Assembly: GCF_030849505.1 (NCBI RefSeq)
Contig: NZ_JAUJFI010000001.1
Location: forward strand, 101,900-165,899
Length of the DNA: 64,000 nucleotides
Origin: Azospirillum isscasi
GTDB taxonomy: Bacteria; Pseudomonadota; Alphaproteobacteria; Azospirillales; Azospirillaceae
Direction: 5' to 3'
Shown here: positions 1 to 8,639 of the stretch, piece after piece
Numbering within the stretch: position 1 is the first letter of the stretch
Layout of the letters: every line of letters begins with the position of its first letter
Program-made: the position numbers and the translations under genes
The notes under the pieces: generated by a model
Databases searched by the model: none
Told to the model about the DNA's origin: nothing
What the model saw: only the letters and a program-made list of their open reading frames with translations

Positions 1-43
1 CCCGCCGGCCCCGCCGTCAACAGAAATATGAACCATGCGTTTC

Positions 44-63
44 TTGCGTATCAAAATTCGCAA
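44..63. promoter_or_regulatory. inverted repeat upstream of RpiR-type regulator
   Basis: TTGCG-N10-CGCAA lies about 24 bases upstream of the regulator start codon. RpiR-type regulators often bind palindromes near their own promoter, so this is a possible autoregulatory operator. The arms are only 5 bp, so it could be chance. Confidence 0.25.
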
Positions 64-86
64 CGACTGTTTCATAGTGAGGATGC

Positions 87-977
87 ATGACCGGAACGGA
101 GCCCATGGACGGAGCCACGCCCAGCATCGAGCGGCGCATCCTCGACCTGCATGACCAGTTCACCGCCAGCGAGAAGAAGCTCGCCAAGGTGGTTCTGGAA
201 TGCCAGGACAACCTCGCCGGCTATTCCGCGACGGAGTTGGCCGACCGGGCCGGCGTGTCCAAGGCGACCGCCGTCCGCTTCTTCCGCCGCCTCGGCTACG
301 AGAGCTACAACGCGGCCCGCGTGCAGGCGCGCGACGGCGGTGACGGCGGCTCGCCGCTCAGCGATTTCCTGGAATCGGAGCCGGCCCGCGCCGCGGCGGG
401 GAACATCGGGGCGCATCTCGGCCAGGATTTGCAGAACCTGACGCGGACGCTGGAGGGCATGCGCTCCGACACGCTGAACGAGGCGGTGACGGCGCTGGCC
501 GAGGCGGAGCGGATCTGGGTGATCGGCTTCCGCAATTCCCGCACGCTGGCGGTGTACGCCCATGCCCTGCTGTCGCAACTGAAGCCGGACGTACGGCTGG
601 CCCCCGGCGGCGCCCTGTCGCTGGCCGAGGAGATGGTGGACGTCGGCCCCCGCGACGTGGTGCTGGCCATCGGTTTCCGGCGGCGGTTGCAGGCCCTGCT
701 GGACGCGCTGGCCATCGCGCGGGAGGGCGGAGCGCGCTCCATCCTGCTGACCGACCCGACCGCGGTGCGCAGCGCCGGCATGGCCGACATCGTTCTGCGC
801 TGCTACACCCGCAGCGTGACGCTGTTCGATTCCTACGTCGCCCCGATGAGCCTGCTGAACCACCTGTTCAGCCGCGTGGTCACCACCATGGGCGATCCGG
901 CGGTGGAGCGGATGGACCGCGTCGAGCGGATGCACGGGCGCCTGATGACCTTCGCCCTGCGCGACGAGGAGGAGTAA
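87..977 (+). CDS. MurR/RpiR family transcriptional regulator
   Basis: Predicted cytoplasmic DNA-binding regulator of 296 residues. Residues about 12-85 form the RpiR helix-turn-helix; the GVSKATAVRFFRRLGY segment is the recognition-helix region. Residues about 130-265 form a SIS sugar-isomerase fold (WVIGFRNSRTLAVYAH, then DVVLAIGFRR) that in this family binds a phosphorylated sugar or related effector. The chosen ATG has GTGAGG a few bases upstream; an alternative ATG follows at 105. The gene is alone in its orientation at the window edge, so its target is probably left of the window. The family assignment is firm but the effector is unknown. Confidence 0.9.
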   Translation: MTGTEPMDGATPSIERRILDLHDQFTASEKKLAKVVLECQDNLAGYSATELADRAGVSKATAVRFFRRLGYESYNAARVQARDGGDGGSPLSDFLESEPARAAAGNIGAHLGQDLQNLTRTLEGMRSDTLNEAVTALAEAERIWVIGFRNSRTLAVYAHALLSQLKPDVRLAPGGALSLAEEMVDVGPRDVVLAIGFRRRLQALLDALAIAREGGARSILLTDPTAVRSAGMADIVLRCYTRSVTLFDSYVAPMSLLNHLFSRVVTTMGDPAVERMDRVERMHGRLMTFALRDEEE

Positions 978-992
978 GGGTGGGGTGGGAGG

Positions 993-1009
993 CCCCCGAA
1001 AATCGGGGG
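993..1009 (+). terminator. hairpin after RpiR-type regulator
   Basis: A 7-bp GC-rich stem (CCCCCGA / TCGGGGG) with a 3-base loop begins 16 bases after the regulator stop codon. It is followed by ATTTCC, so the T-tract is weak. Confidence 0.45.
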
Positions 1010-1090
1010 GATTTCCATTGACGCCGGGCCATCCGCGCGCCACCGTAATTGGGGGGAACACGAACAAAGAACAGGCGGGAGAACGCGGCC

Positions 1091-1651
1091 ATGGTGATGC
1101 TGACCGAACAGTTCGTCATCGACTATCTGCTGTTCGCCGCCGTCCTGCTCACCGTCACCTGCTCGCTGCTCGGCAGCCTGTTCCTCAGCGCGCTCAGCCG
1201 TCAGGCGGGCGCGTTGCCGCGCCTGCTGCTGTGGGGCGTCCCGGCGACGCTGCTCAGCACCGCCCTGTGGTCGCTGGCGATGCCGCCGGACCGGGCGCTG
1301 ATCGTCGGAGCGGCGACCGCCGGGGCGACTCTCGCCGGGCAGCATCTCCTGCCCTTCGGGCCGGTCGGCGAGGCCGGCCGCTGGTCATGGGACGCGCTGC
1401 TGTTCCGCGGCCTGTCCTGGACCGGACGGACCGCCCTGATGCTGACCCCCGCCGTGTGGCTCGGCGGCATGCCGCCCTGGATTTTGTGGTTCGCCCTGGC
1501 TGGGGCCGTCAACGCGGCCATCTTCGCCCTGTGCCAGTTGCGCGGCACCGACCCGGCGCTTCGCCGGTCGGTGGAGCAGGGCGACGTTCTGTGGGGCGGT
1601 TCCCAGGGCGCCGTTCTGGGCGGCCTTCCGGCCTTTCTGATGCTGCTGTGA
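1091..1651 (+). CDS. small multi-pass membrane protein, function unknown
   Basis: 186 residues, strongly hydrophobic, with about five predicted membrane segments (for example YLLFAAVLLTVTCSLLGSLF near the start and AVLGGLPAFLMLL at the end). The ATG at 1091 is preferred because GGCGGGAG lies at good spacing upstream; a TTG at 1049 would add 14 charged residues. I do not recognise a named family. Its last 267 bases overlap, tail to tail, the 3' extension of the hydrolase gene on the other strand, which is unusual. The hydrophobic pattern supports this strand as the coding one in the overlap. Confidence 0.6.
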   Translation: MVMLTEQFVIDYLLFAAVLLTVTCSLLGSLFLSALSRQAGALPRLLLWGVPATLLSTALWSLAMPPDRALIVGAATAGATLAGQHLLPFGPVGEAGRWSWDALLFRGLSWTGRTALMLTPAVWLGGMPPWILWFALAGAVNAAIFALCQLRGTDPALRRSVEQGDVLWGGSQGAVLGGLPAFLMLL

Positions 1652-3526
1652 GGCCACGACCCCGCAATCGCCGCGGCGCACGCAGGACTCTTCCCAGTGC
1701 AGCAGGAGTATCCGCCGGACCTCCCCGATGGTGTGCGGATCGGCCTGGGTCGAATGGCCGGAACGGACGATGAACTCGGATTCCACCCCGGCGATGTGGG
1801 CGCTGCTGTATTCCACCACCCCGTCGTCGCCGGTTTCCACCGGCCCGTCGCCGCGCACCGCGATGATCGAATGCGCCTTGATGCCCGGAGCGATGGGGGT
1901 GCGCGACAGGTTGCGGACCAGCGGGCTGCCCGGCGTCATGGCGTGGACGCTGCCGAACCCCTGCTGGCGGCGCAACCCGGCGGTGACGCCCTCGGCCTTC
2001 CCGATTTCCGTGGTCGCCTTCAGGATGTCGATGGGCATCCGCACCAGGCTGGCGACGAAGTGGCTGATCCGGTTGCCGGCGACGTAGCTGCCGCCGTGCG
2101 GCGTGGCGATGAAGACCAGCCGCCTGACCGAGGGCACCGGCTTCACGAACAGGGCGCGGGTCAGCAGGCTGCGGGTGTTCGGATCGACGTCCAGCGCGGC
2201 GGGCGGCTTGCTGAAGGCCGCGTTCCAGAAGGCCGGGCCGGAATCGACCGCCGTCAGCTTGGTCAGCAGCCCGCCCTGGCTGTGCCCGATCACCACCATG
2301 TCGCGCAGCGCCGGCTCCCGCCCCGCCGGGTCCAGCCCGGCCACCGCCTGCTCCAGCGCCTCGCGCAGCAGCAGCGCGGAATAGACCACCGGGTTGCCGG
2401 TCTCGTAGCTGAAGAACCAGAATTGGAAATGGTCGCGGATCTGCGGGTCGCTGGCCAGGTCGTTCAGCATCTCCGCCCAGCGGACCGGGCTGGACGCCGT
2501 GCCATGGACGAAGACGACGGGAATGCGTCCGGGCCGGTAGGGCTCCAGCGCCACCAGCCGGGACGGCGAGCGGTCCAGCATGTTGCCGCGCAGGAATCCG
2601 CCGAATTCGAACTCCCACACCGGCAGGCCGCTCAGCATGTAGGCGAGCGAGGCGGTGGACTCCGTCTCCAGCGGGACCGGCTGCCGGTCGATCAGGACCG
2701 TCTCCGTGTCGGAGGACGGGTACAGTTCCAGCCGTGCGTGCACCGCGCCTGCGGCAAGCTGCGTGCGCGGGTCGGGAATCCGCAGCAGCGCCGTGACCGG
2801 CGTCTTGACGCGGGCGGCGACCTGGAAACCCCGGATTTCCGGCCCCGGCGAGGTGCCGGCGGCCAGCGGCGCGCCGATCCCCGGCTGGCGGTAACGGGCG
2901 TCCAGCCCCTGGATCTCCAGTTCGGCCACGGGAAAGAAACCGGTCAGCGTCCGCCCGCCCCAGGCCAGCTCCTGCGGGTCGAAGGCCACGTCGAGCTGCC
3001 CGAAGGGAAGGCGGTAGGTGGCCTCCCGCACGGCGATCTCCCCCTGCCCCCCTTCCGTGGACAGGCCGGAGGTCAGGCCGCGGTTGTAGAGGTCGGCGGC
3101 CAGACGGAAGCGCGGGTCGTACGGGCTGGGCGGCGGCCCCGCCGGTCCCGGAAACAGGAAGGCGTAGGCGTACAGGGCGGCGGCGAGGTAATGGGGGCGT
3201 CCGCCCAGGTCGCTCGCGTGGAGGAAGGACATCTCGGCCAGCGCGAACAGCTCGTCGGTCCCGCCCCGCCCGGCGGCGGCCCCAGCGGCGACCTTCGCGT
3301 GAAGCTCGGCGATGGCGAGGTCCGGCTGGGCCGTGAAGCGGTCCAGCAGGGACCAGCGGCGCAGCACGTTGCGCGACGGGTCGCTGAGCGCGTCGGCGGT
3401 CAGGACGTTCCGGGTCAGTTCCCGATGGACCGAGCCATGGTCCAGATGCTCCACCGTCACCGGCGCGGCGCAGCCCGCCGCCAGGAACGGGAGGAGCGCG
3501 AGCGCCAGCCATCGCCGCGTCGTCAT
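1385..3526 (-). CDS. alpha/beta-hydrolase lipoprotein (esterase/lipase-like)
   Basis: 713 residues. The N-terminus is a lipoprotein signal (MTTRRWLALALLPFLAAGC, lipobox LAAGC), so it is probably membrane-anchored outside the cytoplasm. The hydrolase core begins around IPVVFVHGTASSPVRW and has the nucleophile elbow VVIGHSQGG (GHSQG), a late VFIATPHGGS segment and a late GHST histidine, as in lipase/esterase folds. The ATG at 3526 has a strong GGGAGGAGG upstream. The last roughly 80 residues (glutamine- and glycine-rich) are antisense to the membrane protein at 1091-1651 and do not look like the fold. The natural end may be near 1660 with a lost stop codon, or the tail is real. Substrate is unknown. 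Confidence 0.8.
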   Translation of the reverse strand: MTTRRWLALALLPFLAAGCAAPVTVEHLDHGSVHRELTRNVLTADALSDPSRNVLRRWSLLDRFTAQPDLAIAELHAKVAAGAAAGRGGTDELFALAEMSFLHASDLGGRPHYLAAALYAYAFLFPGPAGPPPSPYDPRFRLAADLYNRGLTSGLSTEGGQGEIAVREATYRLPFGQLDVAFDPQELAWGGRTLTGFFPVAELEIQGLDARYRQPGIGAPLAAGTSPGPEIRGFQVAARVKTPVTALLRIPDPRTQLAAGAVHARLELYPSSDTETVLIDRQPVPLETESTASLAYMLSGLPVWEFEFGGFLRGNMLDRSPSRLVALEPYRPGRIPVVFVHGTASSPVRWAEMLNDLASDPQIRDHFQFWFFSYETGNPVVYSALLLREALEQAVAGLDPAGREPALRDMVVIGHSQGGLLTKLTAVDSGPAFWNAAFSKPPAALDVDPNTRSLLTRALFVKPVPSVRRLVFIATPHGGSYVAGNRISHFVASLVRMPIDILKATTEIGKAEGVTAGLRRQQGFGSVHAMTPGSPLVRNLSRTPIAPGIKAHSIIAVRGDGPVETGDDGVVEYSSAHIAGVESEFIVRSGHSTQADPHTIGEVRRILLLHWEESCVRRGDCGVVASQQHQKGRKAAQNGALGTAPQNVALLHRPAKRRVGAAQLAQGEDGRVDGPSQGEPQNPGRHAAEPHGGGQHQGGPSGPGQAAEQQRVP

Positions 3527-3549
3527 GGCCTCCTCCCGATCGCCGCGCC

Positions 3550-3843
3550 CTACTGCTTCTGGCCCTGTTGCCCGGCCTGGACGCCGCGCTGGTAGGCCGA
3601 CTGCTCCGACCTCTTGTGATAGTCGTAGACCAGCCCGCCGGCGAGGCCGGTGGCCGCACCGATGGCCGCACCCATCCCGGCGTTGCCGGCGATGGCGCCG
3701 ATGATGGCACCGCCCGCGGCACCGCCGGTGGTGCCGGTCAGCGCGCGCTGCTGGGTCGGGGACATGTCGGAGCAGCCGGCCAGCGGAACGGCCAGCACAG
3801 CGGCCCAGAGAGGCAGGAAACGTGGGATCGGATGGCGGAACAT
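3550..3843 (-). CDS. glycine-zipper lipoprotein
   Basis: 97 residues with signal peptide and lipobox LAVPLAGC, then a Gly/Ala-rich glycine-zipper stretch (GGAAGGAIIGAIAGNAGMGAAIGAATG) typical of small envelope lipoproteins of the YMGG/OmpA-Gly-zipper type, and a glutamine-rich polar tail. The ATG at 3843 is preferred over a GTG at 3855 because of a GGGGTGAG stretch upstream. It sits just upstream of the hydrolase lipoprotein in the same direction, 23 bases apart, so the two may be co-transcribed envelope proteins. No specific function can be given. Confidence 0.75.
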   Translation of the reverse strand: MFRHPIPRFLPLWAAVLAVPLAGCSDMSPTQQRALTGTTGGAAGGAIIGAIAGNAGMGAAIGAATGLAGGLVYDYHKRSEQSAYQRGVQAGQQGQKQ

Positions 3844-3893
3844 GGCTCGTCTCACCCCAAAGGTTCATGGAATCGGATGCAAAGGGGCTGGCA

Positions 3894-4319
3894 TCAGGCG
3901 CGGCACGGGTAGCGCTGCGCCAGATAGCGGAACATCCCCTCGACCGGCGGCGTCTCCATCTGGCTGGGATTCTTCTGCGCCCAGCCGATGAAACCGGCTA
4001 TGGCCTCGTCGCGCGACGGCTGCGGGTTGGGCGGGCAGAACAGCGGGCGCTTGTTCTCCGCCGCGCTGACGATCTGGTGGTACTGGTAGGCGCCGACCGC
4101 GAAGCCGTGGCAGAAATGCAGCGCGGCGATGCCGGTGGTGGTGTTCGGCACCGCCTCGCACAGCCGGACCAGATCGCCGGTCGTGCGGACCTGGAACACC
4201 GTCTGAGAGGGACCGTCGGGCGGCGCCCCGGTCGTCTGGGCGAAGGCCGCCGTGACGGCCGCCGAGGCCAGACCGGCGGCCAGCAGGGCCGCGAACGGCG
4301 CGGCGAGACGCATCGTCAT
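3894..4319 (-). CDS. Rap1a/Tai-like secreted protein
   Basis: 141 residues with a Sec signal peptide ending near AAFAQ, so probably periplasmic. The rest matches the Rap1a/Tai pattern: LVRLCEA, ALHFCHGFAVGAYQYH, a CPP segment, GFIGWAQKNP and a final YPCRA, with four cysteines positioned for two disulfides. Rap1a and Tai proteins were first known as immunity proteins to type VI amidase effectors. Orphan copies without an effector are common in alphaproteobacteria, and no effector gene is adjacent here. The GGGAG upstream fits the ATG at 4319. Confidence 0.72.
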   Translation of the reverse strand: MTMRLAAPFAALLAAGLASAAVTAAFAQTTGAPPDGPSQTVFQVRTTGDLVRLCEAVPNTTTGIAALHFCHGFAVGAYQYHQIVSAAENKRPLFCPPNPQPSRDEAIAGFIGWAQKNPSQMETPPVEGMFRYLAQRYPCRA

Positions 4320-4563
4320 GTTCTGCTCCCGGAATGGTTCGGACGCGGCGAGGATCGAGCCGCAATCCCGCGCAATTGAGCGCCGGAATCCGCGCGTGCG
4401 GAAGGGAGATACGGTAACGAGCCACCGCCCGGCGGCGCGCCGAACGGGTACGAAACCGTTCCTTACCTCTGCATGTCCCCCACCATTGCCGAGAGTCCGG
4501 ACCGGCAGATGGGAAATCGGGCCGGGAAATTGGGCCCGAGAATTGAATCGGCGGGATCGCGCG

Positions 4564-5691
4564 ATGACTCACCTATTCCAGGACGGATTCCAGGGCGGCG
4601 CGCTGCGGCAGGACGGATCGCCGGATCGCTACGGCCCCCAGGACATGAGTTATGTCCGCAAGGCGATGGTGCTGTCGCTGATGCTGGGGCTGGTGGCGGG
4701 CTGCTTCGTGGTGCTGCGCCCCTTCCTTGCCGCGATCCTCTGGGCGGTGATCCTGACCTTCAGCACATGGCCGCTGCACCGGCGGCTGGAACGCGCGCTG
4801 GGCGGACGGACCACCCTGTCGGCGGGCCTGATGACGCTGGCGGTCATGGCCCTCCTGGTCGGGCCGCTGACCCTGCTGGGCGCGGAGATGTCGGAGCATG
4901 TGCTGCGCCTGTTCGAAGCCGTGCATTCGGCCATGGACAGCGGATTGCCGCCGCTTCCCGCCTGGCTCGCCGCCCTGCCCGGGGCGGGCGCGCCGCTTCA
5001 GGACGCCTGGACCACCTTGTCCGGCGGGGAGGCCAGCCTGCGCACGGTGCTGCGGCCCTATCTGGGGCTGATGCGCGACTGGGTGCTGGCGGCGGGCGGC
5101 AATCTGCTGTCCGGCACGTCGCTGATCGCGGTCAGCGTCTTCATCGCCTTCTTTCTGTACCGCGACGGGCAGGCGGGGGTGGAGCGGCTGGGCAACGTCA
5201 TGGGCCGGATCGCCGGGCGGCGGGCCCGGCGGGCGCTGGACGTCGCGGGCGAGACCATCAACGGCGTGGTGCGCGGGGTGCTGGGCACGGCGCTGGTCCA
5301 GGCCATCGCGGCGGCGCTCGGTTACTGGATCGCCGGCCTTCCCGGCGCCTTCTTCCTGGGCTTCCTGACCTTCTTCCTGACGCTGGTGCCGATGGGGCCG
5401 GCGCTGATCTGGGTGCCGGCGGTGATCTGGCTGGCTGGCCGCGGGGAGACCGGCATGGCCCTGTTCGTCGCAGTGTGGGTCGGGCTGCTGGTCGGCACGA
5501 TGGACAACACGCTGCGCCCCATCCTGATCGGGCGGAGCAGCGACCTGCCCTTCATCGTGATCTTCCTCGGCATCGTCGGCGGGCTGCTGGCCTTCGGGCT
5601 GATCGGGCTGTTCCTCGGCCCGACCCTGCTGGCGGTCGCCTACAGCCTCGTCCAGGAATGGAGCGGCGGAGGCGACGAAGAGGCGGCCTGA
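4564..5691 (+). CDS. AI-2E family transporter (PerM/TqsA-like permease)
   Basis: 375 residues, matching the usual 350-380 of the family. It has the family pattern of two N-terminal membrane segments, a long amphipathic stretch around residues 90-150, and five or six C-terminal segments including FLGFLTFFLTLVPMGPALIWVP and VGTMDNTLRPILIG, the most conserved family motifs. Members export autoinducer-2 or act as ion antiporters, so the substrate cannot be read from sequence. The ATG at 4564 is chosen over an upstream-extended frame because the extension is antisense to the Rap1a-like gene; ATG 4645 is a further alternative. It is divergent from the lipoprotein genes. Confidence 0.85.
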   Translation: MTHLFQDGFQGGALRQDGSPDRYGPQDMSYVRKAMVLSLMLGLVAGCFVVLRPFLAAILWAVILTFSTWPLHRRLERALGGRTTLSAGLMTLAVMALLVGPLTLLGAEMSEHVLRLFEAVHSAMDSGLPPLPAWLAALPGAGAPLQDAWTTLSGGEASLRTVLRPYLGLMRDWVLAAGGNLLSGTSLIAVSVFIAFFLYRDGQAGVERLGNVMGRIAGRRARRALDVAGETINGVVRGVLGTALVQAIAAALGYWIAGLPGAFFLGFLTFFLTLVPMGPALIWVPAVIWLAGRGETGMALFVAVWVGLLVGTMDNTLRPILIGRSSDLPFIVIFLGIVGGLLAFGLIGLFLGPTLLAVAYSLVQEWSGGGDEEAA

Positions 5692-5878
5692 TTTTGGGGG
5701 AATGATTTCGCCGTACTCATACGAAAATATGAAGACCGGATCTTGCGAAGGGAGAGGGACCGGGCCATCTGTGCGGGACTGGCTCCGGGCCCCTCTGGCG
5801 GTCCGCACGGTACGGACCGCGATGTCGGAGCCCTTCACCTGAGTGGACGGAACCGCCGTCCCCATCTGGAGGGTCCGT

Positions 5879-6358
5879 ATGACCGACACGTCCTTTTCCT
5901 CTTTCCGGTACGCTTCCGCTTATGGCGATACGGCGCATGGCGCCGCGCGCCAGCGGCTGGAATGGCTGACGCGGCTGATGGACAGCGCGGTCCGCGTTCC
6001 GGGCACGAACATCACCTTCGGCGCCGACGCGGTGCTGGGCCTGGTGCCCGGCGTCGGCAACCTCGCCACCACGGCGGTGTCCGGCTATCTGATCCGCGAA
6101 GCCTGGAGGCTGGGCGTGCCGCGCGGCAAGCTGATGCGCATGGTCGGCAACGTGGCGATGGACAGCCTGATCAGCGCCGTGCCGGTTCTGGGCAACGTCG
6201 CCGACGTGTTCTGGAAGGCCAACCGCAAGAACATGGCGATCCTGGCCGAGCATCTGGACCGCCATCCTCCCCACGGCGGCCACCCTTATGGCCACCGGAC
6301 CCACCGCCGCCGTTCGGCGCCCTACACCATCGATGGCGAGTGGCGCCGGACGCGGTGA
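5879..6358 (+). CDS. DUF4112 family membrane protein
   Basis: 159 residues. The central part matches DUF4112: VRVPGTNITFGADAVLGLVPGVGNLATT, then RMVGNVAMDSLISAVPVLGNVADVFWKANRKN. The family has one or two hydrophobic segments and no known biochemical role. The C-terminus is rich in His and Arg. The ATG at 5879 has GGAGGG at good spacing; an in-frame GTG at 5843 lacks this. It may share a transcript with the transporter gene 190 bases upstream, although that gap is long. Confidence 0.8.
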   Translation: MTDTSFSSFRYASAYGDTAHGAARQRLEWLTRLMDSAVRVPGTNITFGADAVLGLVPGVGNLATTAVSGYLIREAWRLGVPRGKLMRMVGNVAMDSLISAVPVLGNVADVFWKANRKNMAILAEHLDRHPPHGGHPYGHRTHRRRSAPYTIDGEWRRTR

Positions 6359-6367
6359 CGGCGGGGG

Positions 6368-7105
6368 TTACTCCCCGCCGAACGTGGCGCGGTGGCTTTC
6401 CAGCATCAGTTCGTCCAGCCGGCGCCCGGCGGTGAAGCCCGCCAGCCCCGGCGGGACGGGCATGTCCGCGGGAAGATGCGGGCAGGGCTCCGCCGCGCCG
6501 ATCACCTGGACCACCGGATAGCGGGCGGCGTAGATGGGCAGGGGCCGGTCCTCCTCGTCATCGGACAGGCCCTTGCTGCGCACCTTGCCGCTCGCCTCCT
6601 CGATCTCCATCCCGACGACCATGGTCGCCTTGATCTCCTGCGCCGTGCTGGCCCGCAATTCGGCGCTGCGCCCCGGATAGAAGCGGTCGATCATGGCGTC
6701 CAACGCGCGGGCCTTCGCCTCCGGCTCCTCCACGATGCGCGCCGTGCCGAAGCACATGGCGGACCGGTAATCGGTCGAATGGTTGAAGCCGGTGCGGGCC
6801 AGCACAAGGCTGTCCAGGTGCGTCACGGTCAGGCAGACCGGCAGGCCGTCGCGCTGCGTGCGCAGCATCCGGCTGGCCGAGGAGCCGTGCCAGTAGAGAT
6901 GGTCGCCCTCCCGCCAGAAGGCCGTGGGGGTGCAGTAGGGTTGACCGTCGATGACGTAGGCGATGTGCGCGATCATCGCCGCGTCGAGGATGGCGTGGAC
7001 GGAGGCGCGGTCGTAGCGCCCCCGCTCGTGCAGGCGCTTCACCCGGTTGCGGTCGGTGACGGGGTAGCTGTCGGACGGAACGGCCTCGGACATCGCGGAA
7101 CTCAT
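6368..7105 (-). CDS. pyridoxamine 5'-phosphate oxidase-like flavoprotein
   Basis: 245 residues in the split-barrel FMN-binding fold (Pyridox_ox_2/NimA-like): AHIAYVIDGQPYCTPTAFWREGDHLYWHGSSASRM, then VCLTVTHLDSLVLARTGFNHSTDYRSAMCFGTARIV, which contain the usual FMN-contact strands. Members bind FMN, F420 or heme and rarely have proven PNP oxidase activity. The gene is divergent from a MocR regulator, an arrangement widely seen for this pair, so it is probably controlled by that regulator and linked to vitamin B6 or redox metabolism. The start is uncertain: ATG 7105 was chosen, ATG 7093 is possible, and an in-frame extension to 7189 would run over the operator. Confidence 0.82.
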   Translation of the reverse strand: MSSAMSEAVPSDSYPVTDRNRVKRLHERGRYDRASVHAILDAAMIAHIAYVIDGQPYCTPTAFWREGDHLYWHGSSASRMLRTQRDGLPVCLTVTHLDSLVLARTGFNHSTDYRSAMCFGTARIVEEPEAKARALDAMIDRFYPGRSAELRASTAQEIKATMVVGMEIEEASGKVRSKGLSDDEEDRPLPIYAARYPVVQVIGAAEPCPHLPADMPVPPGLAGFTAGRRLDELMLESHRATFGGE

Positions 7106-7143
7106 TTCGAAGAGGTGGACAACGGCGCCATTAGAGCCTAGCC

Positions 7144-7190
7144 ATTGGTCCGGCGTGAGAGCCAATTCCGACCACAGAGACCGGACCAAT
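7144..7190. promoter_or_regulatory. 10-bp inverted repeat between the PNPOx-like gene and mocR: candidate MocR operator
   Basis: ATTGGTCCGG at 7144-7153 and its exact complement CCGGACCAAT at 7181-7190 are separated by 27 bases; a related CCAATTCCG lies between them. The right arm ends 4 bases before the mocR start, so binding there would repress or autoregulate. MocR-type proteins bind spaced repeats in just such divergent regions. Confidence 0.55.
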
Positions 7191-7194
7191 CCCG

Positions 7195-8637
7195 ATGGCC
7201 GCCGACCTGTCCGACCTTATGCTCCTGCCCATCGACCGGACCGGGACGGAGCCGCTGCTGCGGCAGGTCTACCGGGAGCTGCGCCGCGCCATTCTGTCGG
7301 GGGCGCTGCCGCCCGGCGGGAAGCTGCCGCCGACGCGCGCTCTGGCCGAACGGCTCGGCGTCGCGCGCAACACGGTGGTCGCCGCCTATGAACAGCTTCT
7401 GGCCGAAGGCTTCATCGAGGGACGTGTCGGGGCGGGCAGCTTCGTGTCCCGCGACCTGCCGGACGGGCTGGAGGTCCCTCCCCCGGAGCCGCCCCGCCAC
7501 GAAAGGACGACGGCGGCGCCGACCGACCCGTTCGGCACCGCCCCCTTCAGCACCGGGCGCTGCGCGCTGGACGAGCGCAGCCTCCAGATCTGGCGCAGCC
7601 TGACCCTGCGGCGGTTGCAGCGGCCCGACCCGGAGATGCTGGGCTATGGCGAGCCCGGCGGGCCGGCGGCGCTGCGCCACGCCATCGCCCGCTATCTCCA
7701 GACGGCGCGGGCCGTGCGCTGCGAGCCGGAGCAGGTGGTGATCACCGCGGGCGCCCAACAGGCCATCGACCTCGTGCTGCGGGTGCTGCTGCGGCCCGGC
7801 GACCCGGTGTGGCTGGAGGACCCCTGCTACCCCGCGGTGCGCGCGGCGCTGGAGGCGGCGCAGGCCCGCGTCGTGCCGGTGCCGGTCGACGGGCAGGGGA
7901 TGGAGGTGGCGGCGGGCGTCGCCGCCTCGCCGGACGCGCGGCTGGCCTATGTCACCCCCTCCTCCCACTATCCGCTGGGCGTCGTGCTGTCCATGGCGCG
8001 GCGGATGGAGCTTCTGGCCTGGGCGCGGCGGGCCGGGGCCTGGGTGCTGGAGGACGATTACGACAGCGAGTTCCGCTACGCGGGCCGTCCGCTGGCCTCT
8101 CTTCAGGGAATCGACGGCGGCGGGCGGGTGATCTATGTCGGCACCTTCAGCAAGGTGCTGTTCCCCGGTCTGCGGCTGGGCTACGCCGTGCTTCCGCCGG
8201 AGCTTGTGGGGCCGGTGCTGACCATGCGCCGCCTGACCGACTGGCACCCGGCGACGCTGTACACCGGCGTGGTGACCGATTTCCTGGAGGAAGGCCATTT
8301 CGGCCCGCACCTGCGCCGTATGCGCCGCCGCTACATGGCCGCGCGGGACGCGCTGGCCGAGGCCATCGGCGCCCATCTGTCGCCCTGGATGGAGGCGGAG
8401 GTGCCGGAGCAGGGCATGAAGCTGATCGCCCGGCTTCGCCCCGGCCTGTCGGACCTCGACGTGGCGGCAGCGGCGGCCCGGCGTGGGATCGCCGCCCGCC
8501 CGGTCAGCCCGATGCACATCGCCGCCCCGCCCCTGCAAGGGCTGATGCTGGGCTTCACCGGCCACGAACCGGGCGCCCTGCGCCACGCCGCCCGCGAATT
8601 GGCGGCGGCGTTGGCGGCCGCAAAATTAGACGTCTAA
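7195..8637 (+). CDS. MocR-type regulator: GntR winged helix fused to PLP aminotransferase fold
   Basis: 480 residues. Residues about 12-80 are a GntR winged helix (LRRAILSGALPPGGKLPPTRALAERLGVARNTVVAAYEQL). Residues about 110-480 are a class-I aminotransferase fold with the PLP-lysine motif GTFSKVLFPGLRLGY and DDYDSEFRY for cofactor contacts. Such proteins sense PLP or an amino-acid adduct and regulate B6, GABA or taurine genes. The divergent PNPOx-like gene is the likely target; the specific effector is inferred, not visible. The stop codon lies inside the palindrome at 8624-8639. Confidence 0.92.
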   Translation: MAADLSDLMLLPIDRTGTEPLLRQVYRELRRAILSGALPPGGKLPPTRALAERLGVARNTVVAAYEQLLAEGFIEGRVGAGSFVSRDLPDGLEVPPPEPPRHERTTAAPTDPFGTAPFSTGRCALDERSLQIWRSLTLRRLQRPDPEMLGYGEPGGPAALRHAIARYLQTARAVRCEPEQVVITAGAQQAIDLVLRVLLRPGDPVWLEDPCYPAVRAALEAAQARVVPVPVDGQGMEVAAGVAASPDARLAYVTPSSHYPLGVVLSMARRMELLAWARRAGAWVLEDDYDSEFRYAGRPLASLQGIDGGGRVIYVGTFSKVLFPGLRLGYAVLPPELVGPVLTMRRLTDWHPATLYTGVVTDFLEEGHFGPHLRRMRRRYMAARDALAEAIGAHLSPWMEAEVPEQGMKLIARLRPGLSDLDVAAAAARRGIAARPVSPMHIAAPPLQGLMLGFTGHEPGALRHAARELAAALAAAKLDV

Positions 8638-8639
8638 TT
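8624..8639. promoter_or_regulatory. perfect palindrome, first of two copies of the same core
   Basis: AATTAGACGTCTAATT is a perfect 16-bp palindrome covering the stop codon of the MocR gene. A 14-bp copy of the same core (ATTAGACGTCTAAT) occurs at 62620-62633. In DNA this GC-rich, two copies of an AT-rich 14-mer suggest a regulator binding site. Here it would act on the asnO operon 335 bases downstream or be a relic. Confidence 0.45.

Noticed and set aside
5717..6304. Minus-strand frame of 195 codons opposite the DUF4112 gene
   Set aside because: DUF4112 motifs are clear on the plus strand and the minus frame has no recognisable features.
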